From NCBI RefSeq assembly GCF_000686805.1, contig NZ_JMLP01000015.1, forward strand, positions 134,533 through 198,532: 64,000 nt of DNA, read 5' to 3'. Under the pieces are notes generated by a model. It was not told the origin of the DNA and searched no databases. It saw only the letters and a program-made list of their open reading frames with translations. This document shows, in pieces, positions 46,184 through 59,926 of the stretch (its first letter is position 1; each line of letters opens with the position of its first letter). A program made the position numbers and the translations under genes. This DNA is from Bacillus sp. UNC41MFS5. Its GTDB lineage: Bacteria; Bacillota; Bacilli; Bacillales_B; DSM-18226.

Positions 46184-47929
46184 TTAACGCATTATTGACG
46201 GAAAGAGTACTGTTTTATTCATTACATCGTACATTCCCTGTGGAGTAATCCGAATGTACGGCAAATGTGTCGCTGAAAAGAAGGCAAGACTGTAAATTGG
46301 ATCAGAAAATCCATAGCCCCGCTCTCTTAACTCAATCAGCAGCTGCTTTTCTTGGCAGATTAGCTCTTCAATCGGAAGGTGTGACATAATTCCATTTAAA
46401 GTTAATGGCAGCTCGCAAACTTCTTTAGAATCCTCTACCATTACAATGCCGCCGCCTAATTCTTTCATTCTATTAAAAGCATGCAGCATATCTTGTTTAT
46501 TTTTTCCTATTAAAATAATATCTCCTGTATTGGAATAACTACTTGCCAATGCTGATAAAGTGGTAGCAAATCCTTTTAATAATGTATTAATTCTCCACTT
46601 CCCATTTCTGTCCATCAAGGTAAAATAGCATTCATCATGATTCGAGGACAGTTCATCTCCTGAAGCATCGATCGAAATGGAATAGGGCTTTGTGATGACG
46701 GCGTTTTCCATCTTGATCCCAAATGGCATCGAAAATTGCAAATCATCTAAAGTCAATTCCCAATCCACTTCCAACGGTTTTAGCCCATATTCTTTCCATG
46801 TCATTGGAGGATAGGCATCAACAACAGGTTCTCCATCCCTTTTCACCCATTTCCCTTTCGCGAGAACGGATTTAGGTGTTGGATTCTCAATACTCGATAA
46901 GAAATTAATATCGGCTACCCGGCCAGTGGCAATGTTGCCATGGAGATGCTCAATCTTGTAATAACGAGCAATATTTACGGTGGCCATATTATACGCATCA
47001 ATGACTGGAACACCTTTTTCAATGGCAATGCGAATTACCGTATCGGTGACTCCCTGCTCGTAAAAAGTCGAGGATGCGCCGTCTGTATTAAGCATTAATC
47101 GGTCATAAGCATCAATACCTAATCGCTTCATATCGTCCAATATATTTGGTAAATCCGGCCGAATCGAAGAATGCCTTAAGGACACCATATACCCTTGTAT
47201 TAAGCGATTGTATACCTCCTCACCCGTCATTGCTTCGTGGTCACAGTCCGCCCCAAGCAGCATCATTTTTGCCAATGTTTTTTCCGAAGCTCCAGGGAAA
47301 TGCCCTTCAATTTGCTTGCGCATCCGTTTCGCTTCTTGAATCCAATGGAGCATCATATCATCGCCATCAAGCAGTTTCGGCCATCCTGTTAATTCCCCGC
47401 CCTGCAGGACCTCATCGTGCTCAAGCCATGATTTAACATTACTATGTGAAAAGATTTCTTCTTCATTCAAAATTTCAGTTTGAGAATCAAAACGGCTCCA
47501 CCAAAACATTGTTGTTGGAATCGCACGGAGATCCTTTAACAATGAAAACGCTTTCGTTTTATTTAAATGTAAAATAAGAGCCATATTATCATTGATTAAT
47601 GTTGTCGTCCCAAACTGGGATGCATATGCTGCAAGCGTTAGGGGATTATATAATTGAAACGGATGGGCGTGTGGTTCGATATAACCTGGAACAAGAATCT
47701 CATTGGTACAATCAATGATTTCACAGTTATCAAGATGAGTTGGCAAGTTTTCGCCCACATAAACAATCCGATCTTCATAAATCCAAATATTCGCTCTCAA
47801 CCACTTTCGAAACGTCTGATTTAAGTACAAGGCGTTTTTCAATAAAATGGTTGGAGACGCTTTTCCATCTAAAATGGAAACATGCATGCGTAAGTGTTTA
47901 TTTTTCCAGCGGTAGCGTTGTCCTAGCAT
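46184..47929 (-). CDS. yerA: YerA, adenine-deaminase-like amidohydrolase
   Basis: The 581-residue protein belongs to the adenine deaminase branch of amidohydrolases. The N-terminal part (about 30-90) forms the small beta domain with IWIYEDRIVYVGENL, and the metal site starts with GYIEPHAHPF. Further on are LLGADCDHEAMTGEEVYNRL and the substrate region NTDGASSTFYEQG. It matches B. subtilis YerA, a paralogue of AdeC with uncertain substrate; adenine deaminase activity should not be assumed. GGGAGG lies 8 bases before the ATG. Confidence 0.88.
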   Translation of the reverse strand: MLGQRYRWKNKHLRMHVSILDGKASPTILLKNALYLNQTFRKWLRANIWIYEDRIVYVGENLPTHLDNCEIIDCTNEILVPGYIEPHAHPFQLYNPLTLAAYASQFGTTTLINDNMALILHLNKTKAFSLLKDLRAIPTTMFWWSRFDSQTEILNEEEIFSHSNVKSWLEHDEVLQGGELTGWPKLLDGDDMMLHWIQEAKRMRKQIEGHFPGASEKTLAKMMLLGADCDHEAMTGEEVYNRLIQGYMVSLRHSSIRPDLPNILDDMKRLGIDAYDRLMLNTDGASSTFYEQGVTDTVIRIAIEKGVPVIDAYNMATVNIARYYKIEHLHGNIATGRVADINFLSSIENPTPKSVLAKGKWVKRDGEPVVDAYPPMTWKEYGLKPLEVDWELTLDDLQFSMPFGIKMENAVITKPYSISIDASGDELSSNHDECYFTLMDRNGKWRINTLLKGFATTLSALASSYSNTGDIILIGKNKQDMLHAFNRMKELGGGIVMVEDSKEVCELPLTLNGIMSHLPIEELICQEKQLLIELRERGYGFSDPIYSLAFFSATHLPYIRITPQGMYDVMNKTVLFPSIMR

Positions 47930-48100
47930 ACGTCTTCCTCCCTTTTCAAAAAACTTTCTAATCTATATAAGAATAAGTTGAATTAACAATAAAGAAAGCC
48001 CTTACAAAAAATTCTTTAGATACTATACTATCATATTTTGCTGTTTAACGCATTAAAGAATTGATAATAATTGTAACTATTTTGTGAAGGAGTGAACATA

Positions 48101-48406
48101 ATGAATGTGAGACCAAATATCAGTATTATTAATGCTTTAATTCGCATCACCATTGGATTAACGATTCTTTCCTGGACTACCTCCAAGCTTGTCAAACACC
48201 CTTGGCGCGATTCTTATTTATTTGTTGCTTTGTGTGGGGCAATGAAGGTGGCAGAGGGAATAGTCCGCTTTTGCCCGCTAACGGCCTTATTTGAAAAATG
48301 CCAGTGCATGATTTCTGAGCACGATCAGGCGATGGATTCAATGGACGGGATGGAAGGGCTAACTAACCAAAAAGGCGAAGAAATGTTACCTTATAATCCA
48401 ACTTAA
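48101..48406 (+). CDS. DUF2892 / YgaP-type inner membrane protein
   Basis: The 101-residue protein has two transmembrane segments with the pattern MNVRPNISIINALIRITIGL and SYLFVALCGAMKVAEGIVRF, then CPLTALFEKC, which is the DUF2892 signature of the YgaP membrane domain. The tail is acidic and Met-rich. GAAGGAG lies 8 bases before the ATG at 48101. It has no rhodanese domain, unlike YgaP. Function unknown. Confidence 0.8.
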   Translation: MNVRPNISIINALIRITIGLTILSWTTSKLVKHPWRDSYLFVALCGAMKVAEGIVRFCPLTALFEKCQCMISEHDQAMDSMDGMEGLTNQKGEEMLPYNPT

Positions 48407-48423
48407 AGTGAATTAAATTAGCA

Positions 48424-48570
48424 TTTGTAAATAATTTCAAGTCTTTGTAAAAATAATTCAAATTTTGGTTGAAAAATTCGATATTTCGTATAAATAGTTC
48501 AAACTTTGGTAGAAAAGTTCGATATTTCGTATAAATAATTAAAGTTTTTGTAAAAAAATCAAGTTTCACT
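48424..48570. repeat. Tandem array of about seven 21-nt units (AT-rich)
   Basis: Units of 20-21 nt alternate between two subtypes: TTCGATATTTCGTATAAA and AGTTCAAACTTTGGTAGAAA. This gives a 42-nt higher-order repeat. It lies downstream of the DUF2892 gene and upstream of the pur operon terminator. It opens a minus-strand frame with a 7-residue period, but there is no ribosome binding site. This is the third array in the window with period 21. Confidence 0.8.
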
Positions 48571-48583
48571 TTTTAAAGCAAGT

Positions 48584-48613
48584 AAAAAGGGCTGACCTCA
48601 GCGGTCAGCCCTT
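48584..48613 (-). terminator. Terminator of the pur operon
   Basis: AAGGGCTGACC / GGTCAGCCCTT is a perfect 11-bp stem; on the minus strand it is followed by TTTTT. It lies 130 bases after the purD stop; the plus-strand 37-codon ORF lies in between. Confidence 0.85.
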
Positions 48614-48631
48614 AATAGGAGTTGAATCTTC

Positions 48632-51548
<2,917 letters not shown>

Positions 51549-51574
<26 letters not shown>

Positions 51575-52151
51575 TTAGTACATCTCCTTGTGTCAATAGC
51601 ATTTGAAGTATGGATGGATAAAGCTTATGTTCGCTTTTCTGGATTTTTTGTTGCAGACTCTCTCTTGTCTCATTTTCGTCAATTCGAACCCGTTCCTGAA
51701 TGATAATTGGACCTGTATCCATTCCCTCATCAACAAAATGGATAGTAATTCCGCTCCACTTCACTTGAGCTGCCAATGCCTGCCCAATCGCATCCTTCCC
51801 TGGAAAAGCAGGAAGCAAAGATGGATGGACATTGACGATTCTTCCTTTATACTCAGCTAACAATTTGGGGCCAATCAAACGCATATAACCGGCTAGGACA
51901 ATGAATTCTACACCATTGGCCTTTAATTGGGCTAAAATTTCTTCTTCATAATGTTCCTTACTAGGATACTCCTTTGCGCTAAAAACAAAACTTGGAATCC
52001 TCGCTGCGTTGGCTCTTTCAATCGCAAAAGCGCCCGGTTTGTCACAAACTAAAAGAGAAATGTCTGCATCAAGGTCGCCCGCATCGACTACATCAATAAT
52101 CGCTTGAAAATTACTTCCGCTCCCTGATGCAAACACCGCGATCTTTTTCAT
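51549..52151 (-). CDS. purN: Phosphoribosylglycinamide formyltransferase
   Basis: PurN formylates GAR with 10-formyl-THF. The 200-residue protein has [19 protein letters not shown], the active-site [12 protein letters not shown] and [15 protein letters not shown]. It overlaps purM by 4 bases and purH by 26, so the three are translationally coupled. Confidence 0.96.
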
Positions 52152-53182
52152 AGGCGGCCACCTTGAGCTTTGATGTTAATTCCTTGATTACCTGTAACAA
52201 CGCCAATTTCGCAGGCAGTTTCCCCAGATTGTCTAAAGTGTTCTAACACGTCGGCTGCATCTTCACGATTCACAGCGATAACCATACCAATACCCATGTT
52301 AAAAATATTATACATCTCTTGATAATCAATTTGTCCATGGGAAGAGATCAGTTTAAAAATAGGTGGGATCTCCCAGCTTTTTTCATTCAGCTCGGCTCCT
52401 AAACCTTCAGGTAACATCCGTGGAATATTTTCAATAAACCCGCCGCCCGTAATATGAGCCATTCCTTTTAGCTGGAACTTCTTCAATGCGGACAAAATCG
52501 GTTTCACATAAATTTTTGTAGGCTTGAGTAACTCTTCTCCTAATGTACAGCCAAGTTCATCGACGAAATCCAGTAACGACCAGTCATTAAACACTTTTCG
52601 TACCAAGGAATAACCGTTGCTGTGAATGCCGCTTGAGGCTAAGCCAATTAGGACATCACCTTCTTGAATAGTTTCACCAGTGATAAGCTGTGATTTCTCA
52701 CAAGCACCAACTGTAAACCCGGCAAGGTCATACTCATTTTCACTATATAATCCAGGCATTTCCGCCGTTTCACCGCCAATTAGTGCACAGCCAGCCTGCT
52801 CACATCCGTCCGCAATCCCTTTAACGATTGCCTCGATTTTTTCAGGCTGCGCCTTACCGCAGGCAATATAATCTAGAAAGAACAAGGGCTCTGCCCCTTG
52901 AACGACAATATCATTGACACACATGGCGACCGCATCGATCCCAATCGTATCATGCTGATCCATCCAAAAAGCAATCATTAGTTTCGTGCCCACCCCATCG
53001 GTGCCTGACACCAAAACGGGTTCTTTTAATTGCAGTGCGGATAAGTCAAACATACCGCCAAATCCACCTAGGCTGCCAAGGACGCCAGCCCGGGCTGTTT
53101 TTTGAACATGCTTTTTCATTCTCTCGACGGCTTCATAGCCGGCTTCGATATTAACTCCTGCTTGTTTATATGCATTTGCCAC
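52148..53182 (-). CDS. purM: Phosphoribosylformylglycinamidine cyclo-ligase (AIR synthase)
   Basis: PurM closes the imidazole ring to AIR using ATP. The 344-residue protein shows [40 protein letters not shown] and [19 protein letters not shown], the conserved PurM/PurL-fold motifs. It overlaps purN by 4 bases and follows purF by 15 bases. Confidence 0.97.
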   Translation of the reverse strand: MANAYKQAGVNIEAGYEAVERMKKHVQKTARAGVLGSLGGFGGMFDLSALQLKEPVLVSGTDGVGTKLMIAFWMDQHDTIGIDAVAMCVNDIVVQGAEPLFFLDYIACGKAQPEKIEAIVKGIADGCEQAGCALIGGETAEMPGLYSENEYDLAGFTVGACEKSQLITGETIQEGDVLIGLASSGIHSNGYSLVRKVFNDWSLLDFVDELGCTLGEELLKPTKIYVKPILSALKKFQLKGMAHITGGGFIENIPRMLPEGLGAELNEKSWEIPPIFKLISSHGQIDYQEMYNIFNMGIGMVIAVNREDAADVLEHFRQSGETACEIGVVTGNQGINIKAQGGRL

Positions 53183-53197
53183 GCTGCTCGCTCCTTC

Positions 53198-54601
53198 CTA
53201 CTTCTGATAATAATATTGGAGTGTATCTGGATAAATTTCAGTTGGATAATTTCCTGTGAAACAGCCTAGGCAATAGCCATTCGTACCTTCTTGGCCTAAA
53301 GCATGCATCATGCCCTCCACACTGATAAAGGTTAATGAATCTGCTCCAATAAGTTCTCTTATTTCCTCCACACTTTTATCAGAGGCAATTAATTCTTCTT
53401 TTGTTGATGTATCTATCCCATAAAAACATGGATTCTTAATCGGAGGGGAGCTGATGACCACATGTACTTCTGTCGCTCCTGCTTCTTTCAAGAGATTAAC
53501 AATTCTTCTGCTCGTCGTCCCGCGTACGATTGAGTCATCAACCATGATAACCCGTTTCCCTTCCACGACTCCACGAACGGCTGAAAGTTTCATCTTAACC
53601 CCTTGTTCCCGTAACAATTGAGAAGGTTGAATGAAGGTTCTGCCTACATAACGGTTTTTGATTAAGCCCATTTCATATGGAATTCCTGCTTCTTCAGCAT
53701 AGCCAATCGCCGCTGAAATACTTGAATCAGGAACACCAGTGACAACATCGGCTTCAATTGGTACCTCTATGGCTAACCTTTTGCCCATATTTTTGCGGGC
53801 GGTATGGACATTGATTCCTTGAATGTTGCTGTCCGGTCTTGAAAAATAAATATATTCCATCGTACAAATCGCTTTTGTTGAACTTACAGCAAATTGTTCA
53901 GATACTAGCCCCTGATCATTGATAATTAGTAGTTCTCCTGGCCGAATATCACGAATATATTCCGCTCCCACGACATCAAAGGCACAGGTTTCCGAAGCAA
54001 CAACATAGGCATCACCCAGGGAACCAAGCGAAAGAGGTCTTAATCCGTGCGGATCCAGTGCCACCATTAATTCGTTTTCTGTCATGATTAGGTAAGCATA
54101 GGCACCTTTTAACATAGAGAGCGCGTTTTTAGCACGGTCTTTTGAATCAGTGTAGCCGCTTCTTTTCATTAGATGTGCTAAAACCTCGGTATCTGAGCTT
54201 GTTTGAAAAATGCTCCCTTGAGCTTCTAACTGATGTTTTAATGAATTAACATTAACTAAGTTTCCATTATGGGCAAGTGCAAGACTTCCAGTTTGTGAAT
54301 GGAACAGGAGCGGCTGAACATTCTCATAACCGCCGCCTCCTGCTGTAGCATAACGAACGTGACCGATGGCTGATGTGCCTGTCAGTTCCTTCATCGCTTC
54401 CGTGGTAAAAATCTCAGCAACTAGTCCTTCACCTTTTACCCCTTTAAGCTGTTTGCCATCTGAGACCACAATTCCGGTCCCTTCCTGGCCGCGATGCTGC
54501 AGGCTGTGAAGTCCATAATAGGTCAGCTGCGCTGCATCCTGGTGCCCCCAGACACCAAAGATGCCACACTCTTCATTTAATCCCTTGATTTCAGGTAGCA
54601 T
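53198..54601 (-). CDS. purF: Amidophosphoribosyltransferase (glutamine PRPP amidotransferase)
   Basis: PurF commits PRPP to purine synthesis. The 467-residue protein begins with an 11-residue propeptide ([11 protein letters not shown]) before the catalytic Cys12 (CGIFGVWG), as in B. subtilis. The PRPP motif is [18 protein letters not shown]. Cysteines for the Bacillus-type [4Fe-4S] cluster are visible ([27 protein letters not shown]). It overlaps the purL 3' end by 25 bases. Confidence 0.97.
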   Translation of the reverse strand: MLPEIKGLNEECGIFGVWGHQDAAQLTYYGLHSLQHRGQEGTGIVVSDGKQLKGVKGEGLVAEIFTTEAMKELTGTSAIGHVRYATAGGGGYENVQPLLFHSQTGSLALAHNGNLVNVNSLKHQLEAQGSIFQTSSDTEVLAHLMKRSGYTDSKDRAKNALSMLKGAYAYLIMTENELMVALDPHGLRPLSLGSLGDAYVVASETCAFDVVGAEYIRDIRPGELLIINDQGLVSEQFAVSSTKAICTMEYIYFSRPDSNIQGINVHTARKNMGKRLAIEVPIEADVVTGVPDSSISAAIGYAEEAGIPYEMGLIKNRYVGRTFIQPSQLLREQGVKMKLSAVRGVVEGKRVIMVDDSIVRGTTSRRIVNLLKEAGATEVHVVISSPPIKNPCFYGIDTSTKEELIASDKSVEEIRELIGADSLTFISVEGMMHALGQEGTNGYCLGCFTGNYPTEIYPDTLQYYYQK

Positions 54602-56802
54602 GGGATCGCCCCTTTCCAGGCCGCTTTTAATTCTTCAATCGAAGCTTCAAGTACAGTTGACTCACCATTTGTAATTTGCAGTTTTGCTGTATCATTCACT
54701 GTTCCGATTTGTACTGCATCTACTAAACTTTCAAACTCATTCTTATGTTCTGCTTTTACTGTTAAAAGGAAACGGGATTGTGTTTCACTGAATAAAGCTG
54801 AAACTGAATTTCCAGCGATGGTTACTTCTGCGCCAAGCTTTTCATTCGCAAAAAGACATTCAGCTAATGCAACCGCTAAACCGCCCTCTGATAAATCATG
54901 CGCGGATTCCACCACTCCTGCACGAATCGCAGCAAGAACCTGGTTTTGTCTTTCTTTTTCGATTGTTACATTTAATTCAGGTGCTTTACCGAATACTTTT
55001 CCGTTCAGAAGCTTTTGCAGCTCACTGCCGCCAAATTCATCCTTTGTTTCCCCTACTAGATAAATAAGGTCGCCGTTCTGTTTGAAGTGCTGTGTGGTAA
55101 TATGGTCAAGATCCGTTACTAAACCAACCATCCCTACTACAGGTGTTGGATAGATTGCAGTTCCACTAGTTTCGTTATATAAAGAAACATTACCGCCGAT
55201 AACCGGTGTCTCAAGGACACGGCAGGCTTCGCTCATGCCATCGGCTGCTTTTTCAATCTGCCAGAACACTTCTGGCTTTTCTGGGTTACCGAAATTTAGG
55301 TTATCTGTAATCGCTAAAGGCTCTGCACCAGAACATACAATATTACGTGCAGCTTCAGCTACGGCGATTTTCCCGCCTACTTCAGGATCCAAATAGACAT
55401 AACGTGAATTACAATCCGTTGTCATTGCCAGCGCTTTTCGTGTGCCGCGGATTCTTACAACCGCTGCATCAGAACCTGGTGAAACGACCGTGTTTGTACG
55501 CACCATATAATCATATTGCTCATAAACCCATTCCTTGCTCGCTACCGTTGACTGGCTTAAAAGACTTACTAACGTTCCTTTCAAATCGTCAACCTGAGGA
55601 ACTTCATTTTCCATCGCTTGGAATTCAGCAAAATAGCTTGGTTCTTTTGATGGCTTATGATAAACCGGTGCTTCTTCCGCTAGTGCATCAGCCGGAACAT
55701 CCGCCACGATTTCTCCTTTATGGAAAAGGCGCATCTGTTTATCGCTAGTCACCGTTCCAATCCCTACGGCCTCTAAACCGTATTTTTCAAAAAGATCAAC
55801 GATTTCTTGTTCTCTTCCCTTTTTAACAACGATAAGCATCCGTTCTTGGGACTCAGACAGCATCATTTCGTAGGCAGTCATTCCTGTTTCACGCTGTGGC
55901 ACCAAGTCTAGATTCATCTCAATACCCATTCCAGCTTTGCTGGCCATTTCTGCAGATGAACTAATAAGTCCGGCTGCACCCATATCTTGAATTCCAACTA
56001 GTGCATCACAATGAATGAGTTCTAAGCAAGCTTCTAACAACAGCTTCTCCATGAAAGGATCGCCAACCTGAACCGCTGGACGGTCTTCACTTGATTGTTC
56101 CGTTAATTCCTCAGAAGCGAATGTTGCACCATGGATTCCGTCACGGCCGGTTTTTGCCCCCACATACATAACGGTATTTCCTTCACCATGTGCTTGCCCT
56201 TTTTTGATGTCTTTATGGTCAATTAATCCAACGCACATCGCATTAACTAGAGGATTTCCATCATAGCAAGGGTCAAACTGGATTTCGCCGCCAACCGTCG
56301 GAATACCAATACAGTTTCCATAGCCGGCAATCCCAGCAACAACCTCTTTGAATAAATAGCGTACGCGTGCAGAATCTAGTTCCCCAAAACGCAGTGAGTT
56401 CAACATTGCAATTGGACGAGCTCCCATCGAGAAAACATCACGGATAATCCCGCCTACACCTGTTGCTGCGCCTTGATATGGCTCGATTGCGGATGGATGG
56501 TTATGACTTTCGATTTTAAAAACAACCGCTTGCTCATCGCCGATATCAACGATACCAGCTCCTTCCCCTGGCCCTTGAAGAACCTTTTCACCTGTAATAG
56601 GGAATTTTTTTAGAATAGGCTTTGAATTTTTGTAGCTGCAGTGTTCCGACCACATAACCGAGAAAAGACCTGTTTCGGTATAGTTTGGTGTGCGGCCAAG
56701 AATGTTTTCAACCATTGCAAATTCTTCATCGGACAAACCCATTTGCTGATAAATTTTTTCTGCTTTAATCTGAGTAGGATTTGGTTCAAGCGTTGACAAC
56801 AT
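54577..56802 (-). CDS. purL: Phosphoribosylformylglycinamidine synthase subunit PurL
   Basis: PurL is the large synthetase subunit of the three-part FGAM synthase (PurS, PurQ, PurL). At 741 residues it is the small Gram-positive form without glutaminase. It shows [40 protein letters not shown], then [20 protein letters not shown]. It overlaps purQ by 17 bases and purF by 25. Confidence 0.97.
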   Translation of the reverse strand: MLSTLEPNPTQIKAEKIYQQMGLSDEEFAMVENILGRTPNYTETGLFSVMWSEHCSYKNSKPILKKFPITGEKVLQGPGEGAGIVDIGDEQAVVFKIESHNHPSAIEPYQGAATGVGGIIRDVFSMGARPIAMLNSLRFGELDSARVRYLFKEVVAGIAGYGNCIGIPTVGGEIQFDPCYDGNPLVNAMCVGLIDHKDIKKGQAHGEGNTVMYVGAKTGRDGIHGATFASEELTEQSSEDRPAVQVGDPFMEKLLLEACLELIHCDALVGIQDMGAAGLISSSAEMASKAGMGIEMNLDLVPQRETGMTAYEMMLSESQERMLIVVKKGREQEIVDLFEKYGLEAVGIGTVTSDKQMRLFHKGEIVADVPADALAEEAPVYHKPSKEPSYFAEFQAMENEVPQVDDLKGTLVSLLSQSTVASKEWVYEQYDYMVRTNTVVSPGSDAAVVRIRGTRKALAMTTDCNSRYVYLDPEVGGKIAVAEAARNIVCSGAEPLAITDNLNFGNPEKPEVFWQIEKAADGMSEACRVLETPVIGGNVSLYNETSGTAIYPTPVVGMVGLVTDLDHITTQHFKQNGDLIYLVGETKDEFGGSELQKLLNGKVFGKAPELNVTIEKERQNQVLAAIRAGVVESAHDLSEGGLAVALAECLFANEKLGAEVTIAGNSVSALFSETQSRFLLTVKAEHKNEFESLVDAVQIGTVNDTAKLQITNGESTVLEASIEELKAAWKGAIPCYLKSRD

Positions 56803-57469
56803 GTGCTTCCCTCCAAGCTTTTACAATCGATTGGAACATCTTTAAACCATCGGCGCTGCCGAGCAATTCATCTACGGCTCTTTCCGGGTGAGGCATCATT
56901 CCAAGGACATTTCCTTTTTCATTGGTAATTCCTGCGATATCTGCAAGACTTCCGTTCGGATTTTGATTATAGGTAAAGACAATTTGATTATTTGCTTTTA
57001 ACTTTTCGAGTGTTTCCTCGTCACAATAGTAATTTCCTTCACCGTGGGCGACAGGGATTACGATGCTTTCTCCTGCACTGTATTCATTCGTAAACATCGT
57101 CTGATTGTTTTCTACCTTTAACTCCACTGGCTTGCAAATAAACGATAGGCTTTCATTGCGTCTCATTGCACCTGGCAGTAACCCTGCTTCGAGCAGAATT
57201 TGAAATCCGTTACAAACGCCAAGGACCGGCTTTCCTGCTTCTGCCGCTTTAATGACTTCCTTCATGACATTACTAAATCTAGCGATGGCTCCTGTACGTA
57301 AATAGTCGCCATAGGAAAAGCCGCCTGGAAGCAGAATTCCATCAAATTCTTCTAAACTCTCAGAATCATGCCAAACATATTCAACCTGCTCTCCGAGTTC
57401 ATCTTGAATGGCATGGAACATATCAATGTCACAATTCGATCCAGGGAAGACGATTACTGCAAATTTCAC
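56786..57469 (-). CDS. purQ: Phosphoribosylformylglycinamidine synthase subunit PurQ (glutaminase)
   Basis: PurQ supplies ammonia from glutamine to PurL. The 227-residue class I glutamine amidotransferase shows the nucleophile in [20 protein letters not shown] and the His/Glu pair in [15 protein letters not shown]. The start is GTG at 57469, which overlaps the purS stop codon (GTGA); this gives [16 protein letters not shown] as in relatives. Confidence 0.96.
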   Translation of the reverse strand: MKFAVIVFPGSNCDIDMFHAIQDELGEQVEYVWHDSESLEEFDGILLPGGFSYGDYLRTGAIARFSNVMKEVIKAAEAGKPVLGVCNGFQILLEAGLLPGAMRRNESLSFICKPVELKVENNQTMFTNEYSAGESIVIPVAHGEGNYYCDEETLEKLKANNQIVFTYNQNPNGSLADIAGITNEKGNVLGMMPHPERAVDELLGSADGLKMFQSIVKAWREAHVVNA

Positions 57470-57720
57470 AGTGTAACACACTCCTCTACTTCGTAACGGT
57501 AGTCTTCGATGACAGGATTAGCTAAAAGATTGGTACAGATTTCATTGATCACTTCATTAATATCACGGTCGGATTTTTCAATCGTTAATTCCATATATTT
57601 ACCGATTCTGACATCGGCTACTTCCTTATAGTTTAAAGAGTGTAAAGAGTTAGTTACGGCTTTTCCTTGTGGGTCTAAAACACTTTCTCTTAATGTGACA
57701 AATACCTTTACTTTATACAT
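57466..57720 (-). CDS. purS: Phosphoribosylformylglycinamidine synthase subunit PurS
   Basis: PurS is the small dimeric subunit that joins PurQ to PurL. The 84-residue protein shows [36 protein letters not shown] and [11 protein letters not shown]. It overlaps purC by 8 bases and purQ by 4. Confidence 0.95.
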   Translation of the reverse strand: MYKVKVFVTLRESVLDPQGKAVTNSLHSLNYKEVADVRIGKYMELTIEKSDRDINEVINEICTNLLANPVIEDYRYEVEECVTL

Positions 57721-58426
57721 GCTGACGTCCTCCCAATCTCGCTAAAATATTTTCATAGGCATCTGTTAAGCTTCCTAAATCACGTCGGAATACATCCTTA
57801 TCGAGCTTTTCATTTGTTTCTTTATCCCACAGCCTGCAGGTATCAGGGGAGATTTCATCGGCTAGTAATATTGTGCCTTCAGCGTCTTTTCCAAACTCAA
57901 GTTTAAAATCGATGAGACGTATGCCAAGGTCATTGAAAAAGCTTGATAAAACAGTATTAATCTGGAGTGCCTTTTCTCGTAAAATCGCTGTCTCCTGAGT
58001 AGTTGCCACTTGCAATTCAAGGATGTGATCGATTGTTAAAAGTGGATCACCTAGTTCGTCGTTTTTCAGGTAAAACTCTACGATTGGAGTTGTTAACTCG
58101 CGTCCCTCTTCGATTCCCAATCGCTTTGCGAGGCTTCCTGCTGCAATATTCCGTACAACCACTTCAAGCGGGATAATCGATACTTTTTTCACTAGTTGTT
58201 CCGTTTCGGAAACACGCTCGATAAAGTGAGACTCAATTCCCTGTTCTTTAAGCTTTAAAAATAGCAAACTAGTAATCTCGTTATTTAAACGCCCTTTTCC
58301 AGTGATGTCAGCCTTCTTTTCTCCGTTAAAGGCGGTTGCTGAATCCTTATACTCGACCAAAACAATCTGTTCATCGTCTGTTGCGTAAATTCGCTTTGCT
58401 TTTCCTTCGTATAAAGGTTTTTTCAT
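57713..58426 (-). CDS. purC: SAICAR synthase
   Basis: PurC joins aspartate to CAIR with ATP. The 237-residue protein shows LYEGKAKRIYATDDEQIVLV, PLEVVVRNIAAGSLAKR and LLADEISPDTCRLWDKET. GGAGG lies 9 bases before the ATG at 58426. A 198-base gap separates it from purB, unlike the overlapping junctions elsewhere in the operon. Confidence 0.97.
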   Translation of the reverse strand: MKKPLYEGKAKRIYATDDEQIVLVEYKDSATAFNGEKKADITGKGRLNNEITSLLFLKLKEQGIESHFIERVSETEQLVKKVSIIPLEVVVRNIAAGSLAKRLGIEEGRELTTPIVEFYLKNDELGDPLLTIDHILELQVATTQETAILREKALQINTVLSSFFNDLGIRLIDFKLEFGKDAEGTILLADEISPDTCRLWDKETNEKLDKDVFRRDLGSLTDAYENILARLGGRQHV

Positions 58427-58514
58427 GGGGAAACGCCTCCTATTTTGCAATATTGGGAATCTTCATGATAGTCAAGATGTCAGATACCCTAAAATAAGTG
58501 AACTATTTTTTTGA

Positions 58515-58590
58515 GAATGGCTATTGGCTCTCTAACTGATCCATTATTATCGAGTTTGGTAGCCAATAACCCTTATTGGCTACCTTAACC
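58515..58590 (-). promoter_or_regulatory. Hairpin with alternative pairing in the purB-purC gap
   Basis: GGTAGCCAATAA and TTATTGGCTACC (58558-58584) form a perfect 12-bp stem with a 3-base loop. In the minus-strand RNA the second arm can instead pair with AGCCAATAG downstream (58520-58528). There is no T run, so it is not a simple terminator. It may be a processing, stability or attenuation element; this is inference. Confidence 0.5.
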
Positions 58591-58624
58591 CTGCTTTTTT
58601 CGCTTGTTCGGTCGTCAATAGACC

Positions 58625-59923
58625 CTATTCATTCAACCCTAAGCGGTCAAAAATGGTATCTACATGTTGTAGATGATAGTTATAATCAAAGCAATCAGCA
58701 ATTTCAGCTTCTGATAGCAGTGAAGTAATCTTTTCCTCTGCTTCAATCAAGCTGCGGAAAGGAACTTGTTTTTCCCAAGCTTCCATTGCCTTCGGCTGAA
58801 CAGTATCATACGCTTCTTCACGAGATAAACCTTTATCAATTAACGCAAGCAATACACGTTGAGAATAAATTAAGCCCAGTGTCCGCTCCATATTACGCTT
58901 CATATTCTCTGGGTAAACCGTCAAGTTCTTCACAATGTTACCAAAACGATTCAGCATATAATTCAAACCAATCGTTGCATCAGGTAAGATAATCCGTTCC
59001 GCTGATGAATGGGAAATATCACGCTCATGCCAAAGCGGTACATTTTCATAGGCAGTAAGCATATACCCGCGAATTACACGTGCAATTCCCGTCATATTCT
59101 CTGAACCAATCGGATTCCGCTTATGCGGCATTGCTGAGGATCCTTTCTGACCTTTTGCAAAGAATTCCTCTACTTCACGCGTTTCACTCTTTTGCAGCCC
59201 GCGAACCTCAACAGCAAACTTCTCAATTGAAGTAGCAATCAACGCAATCGTTGACATGTAGTGGGCATGACGGTCACGCTGTAAGGTCTGCGTAGAGATT
59301 GGTGCTCTTTGCAGTCCTAATTTTTCACAAACATACTGTTCTACAAACGGATTAATATTTGCATAAGTACCGACCGCACCAGAGATTTTCCCAAACTCGA
59401 TCCCTTCTGCCGCCTGCTTAAATCGTTCTAGGTTCCGTTTCATTTCTTCATACCATAGCGCAAGCTTTAAGCCAAAAGTTGTTGGTTCCGCATGAACCCC
59501 ATGCGTCCGTCCCATCATGACAGTAAGCTTATGTTCAATTGCTTTATTTCTTAAAATCTCAATGAAGTTTTCCAAGTCCTTTTGTAAAATCGCATTGGCC
59601 TGCTTTAGGATATAAGATAGGGCCGTATCAACAACATCCGTTGACGTTAAACCGTAATGAACCCATTTCTTCTCTTCCCCTAATGTTTCAGATACTGCGC
59701 GGGTAAAAGCAACTACATCGTGCCGTGTTTCTACTTCAATCTCATTAATGCGGTCAATATTGAAAGACGCATTTTCGCGAAGCTTCTTCACATCTTCTTT
59801 TGGGATGTCACCTAGTTCTGCCCATGCCTCACAGGCCAGTATTTCTACCTCAAGCCAAGCATTAAAGCGGTTTTCCTCTGTCCAAATTGCTCCCATTTCC
59901 GGTCGTGTATAACGATCAATCAT
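58625..59923 (-). CDS. purB: Adenylosuccinate lyase
   Basis: PurB cleaves SAICAR and adenylosuccinate, so it acts in IMP synthesis and in AMP formation. The 432-residue protein carries the fumarase/aspartase superfamily signature [16 protein letters not shown] and [20 protein letters not shown]. It starts 3 bases after purK ends. Confidence 0.97.
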   Translation of the reverse strand: MIDRYTRPEMGAIWTEENRFNAWLEVEILACEAWAELGDIPKEDVKKLRENASFNIDRINEIEVETRHDVVAFTRAVSETLGEEKKWVHYGLTSTDVVDTALSYILKQANAILQKDLENFIEILRNKAIEHKLTVMMGRTHGVHAEPTTFGLKLALWYEEMKRNLERFKQAAEGIEFGKISGAVGTYANINPFVEQYVCEKLGLQRAPISTQTLQRDRHAHYMSTIALIATSIEKFAVEVRGLQKSETREVEEFFAKGQKGSSAMPHKRNPIGSENMTGIARVIRGYMLTAYENVPLWHERDISHSSAERIILPDATIGLNYMLNRFGNIVKNLTVYPENMKRNMERTLGLIYSQRVLLALIDKGLSREEAYDTVQPKAMEAWEKQVPFRSLIEAEEKITSLLSEAEIADCFDYNYHLQHVDTIFDRLGLNE

Positions 59924-59926
59924 GTT

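Noticed and set aside
48363..48569. Minus-strand 68-codon ORF with Phe/Asn-rich repeats
   Set aside because: It covers the AT-rich 21-nt array and runs into the 3' end of the plus-strand DUF2892 gene; no start signal.
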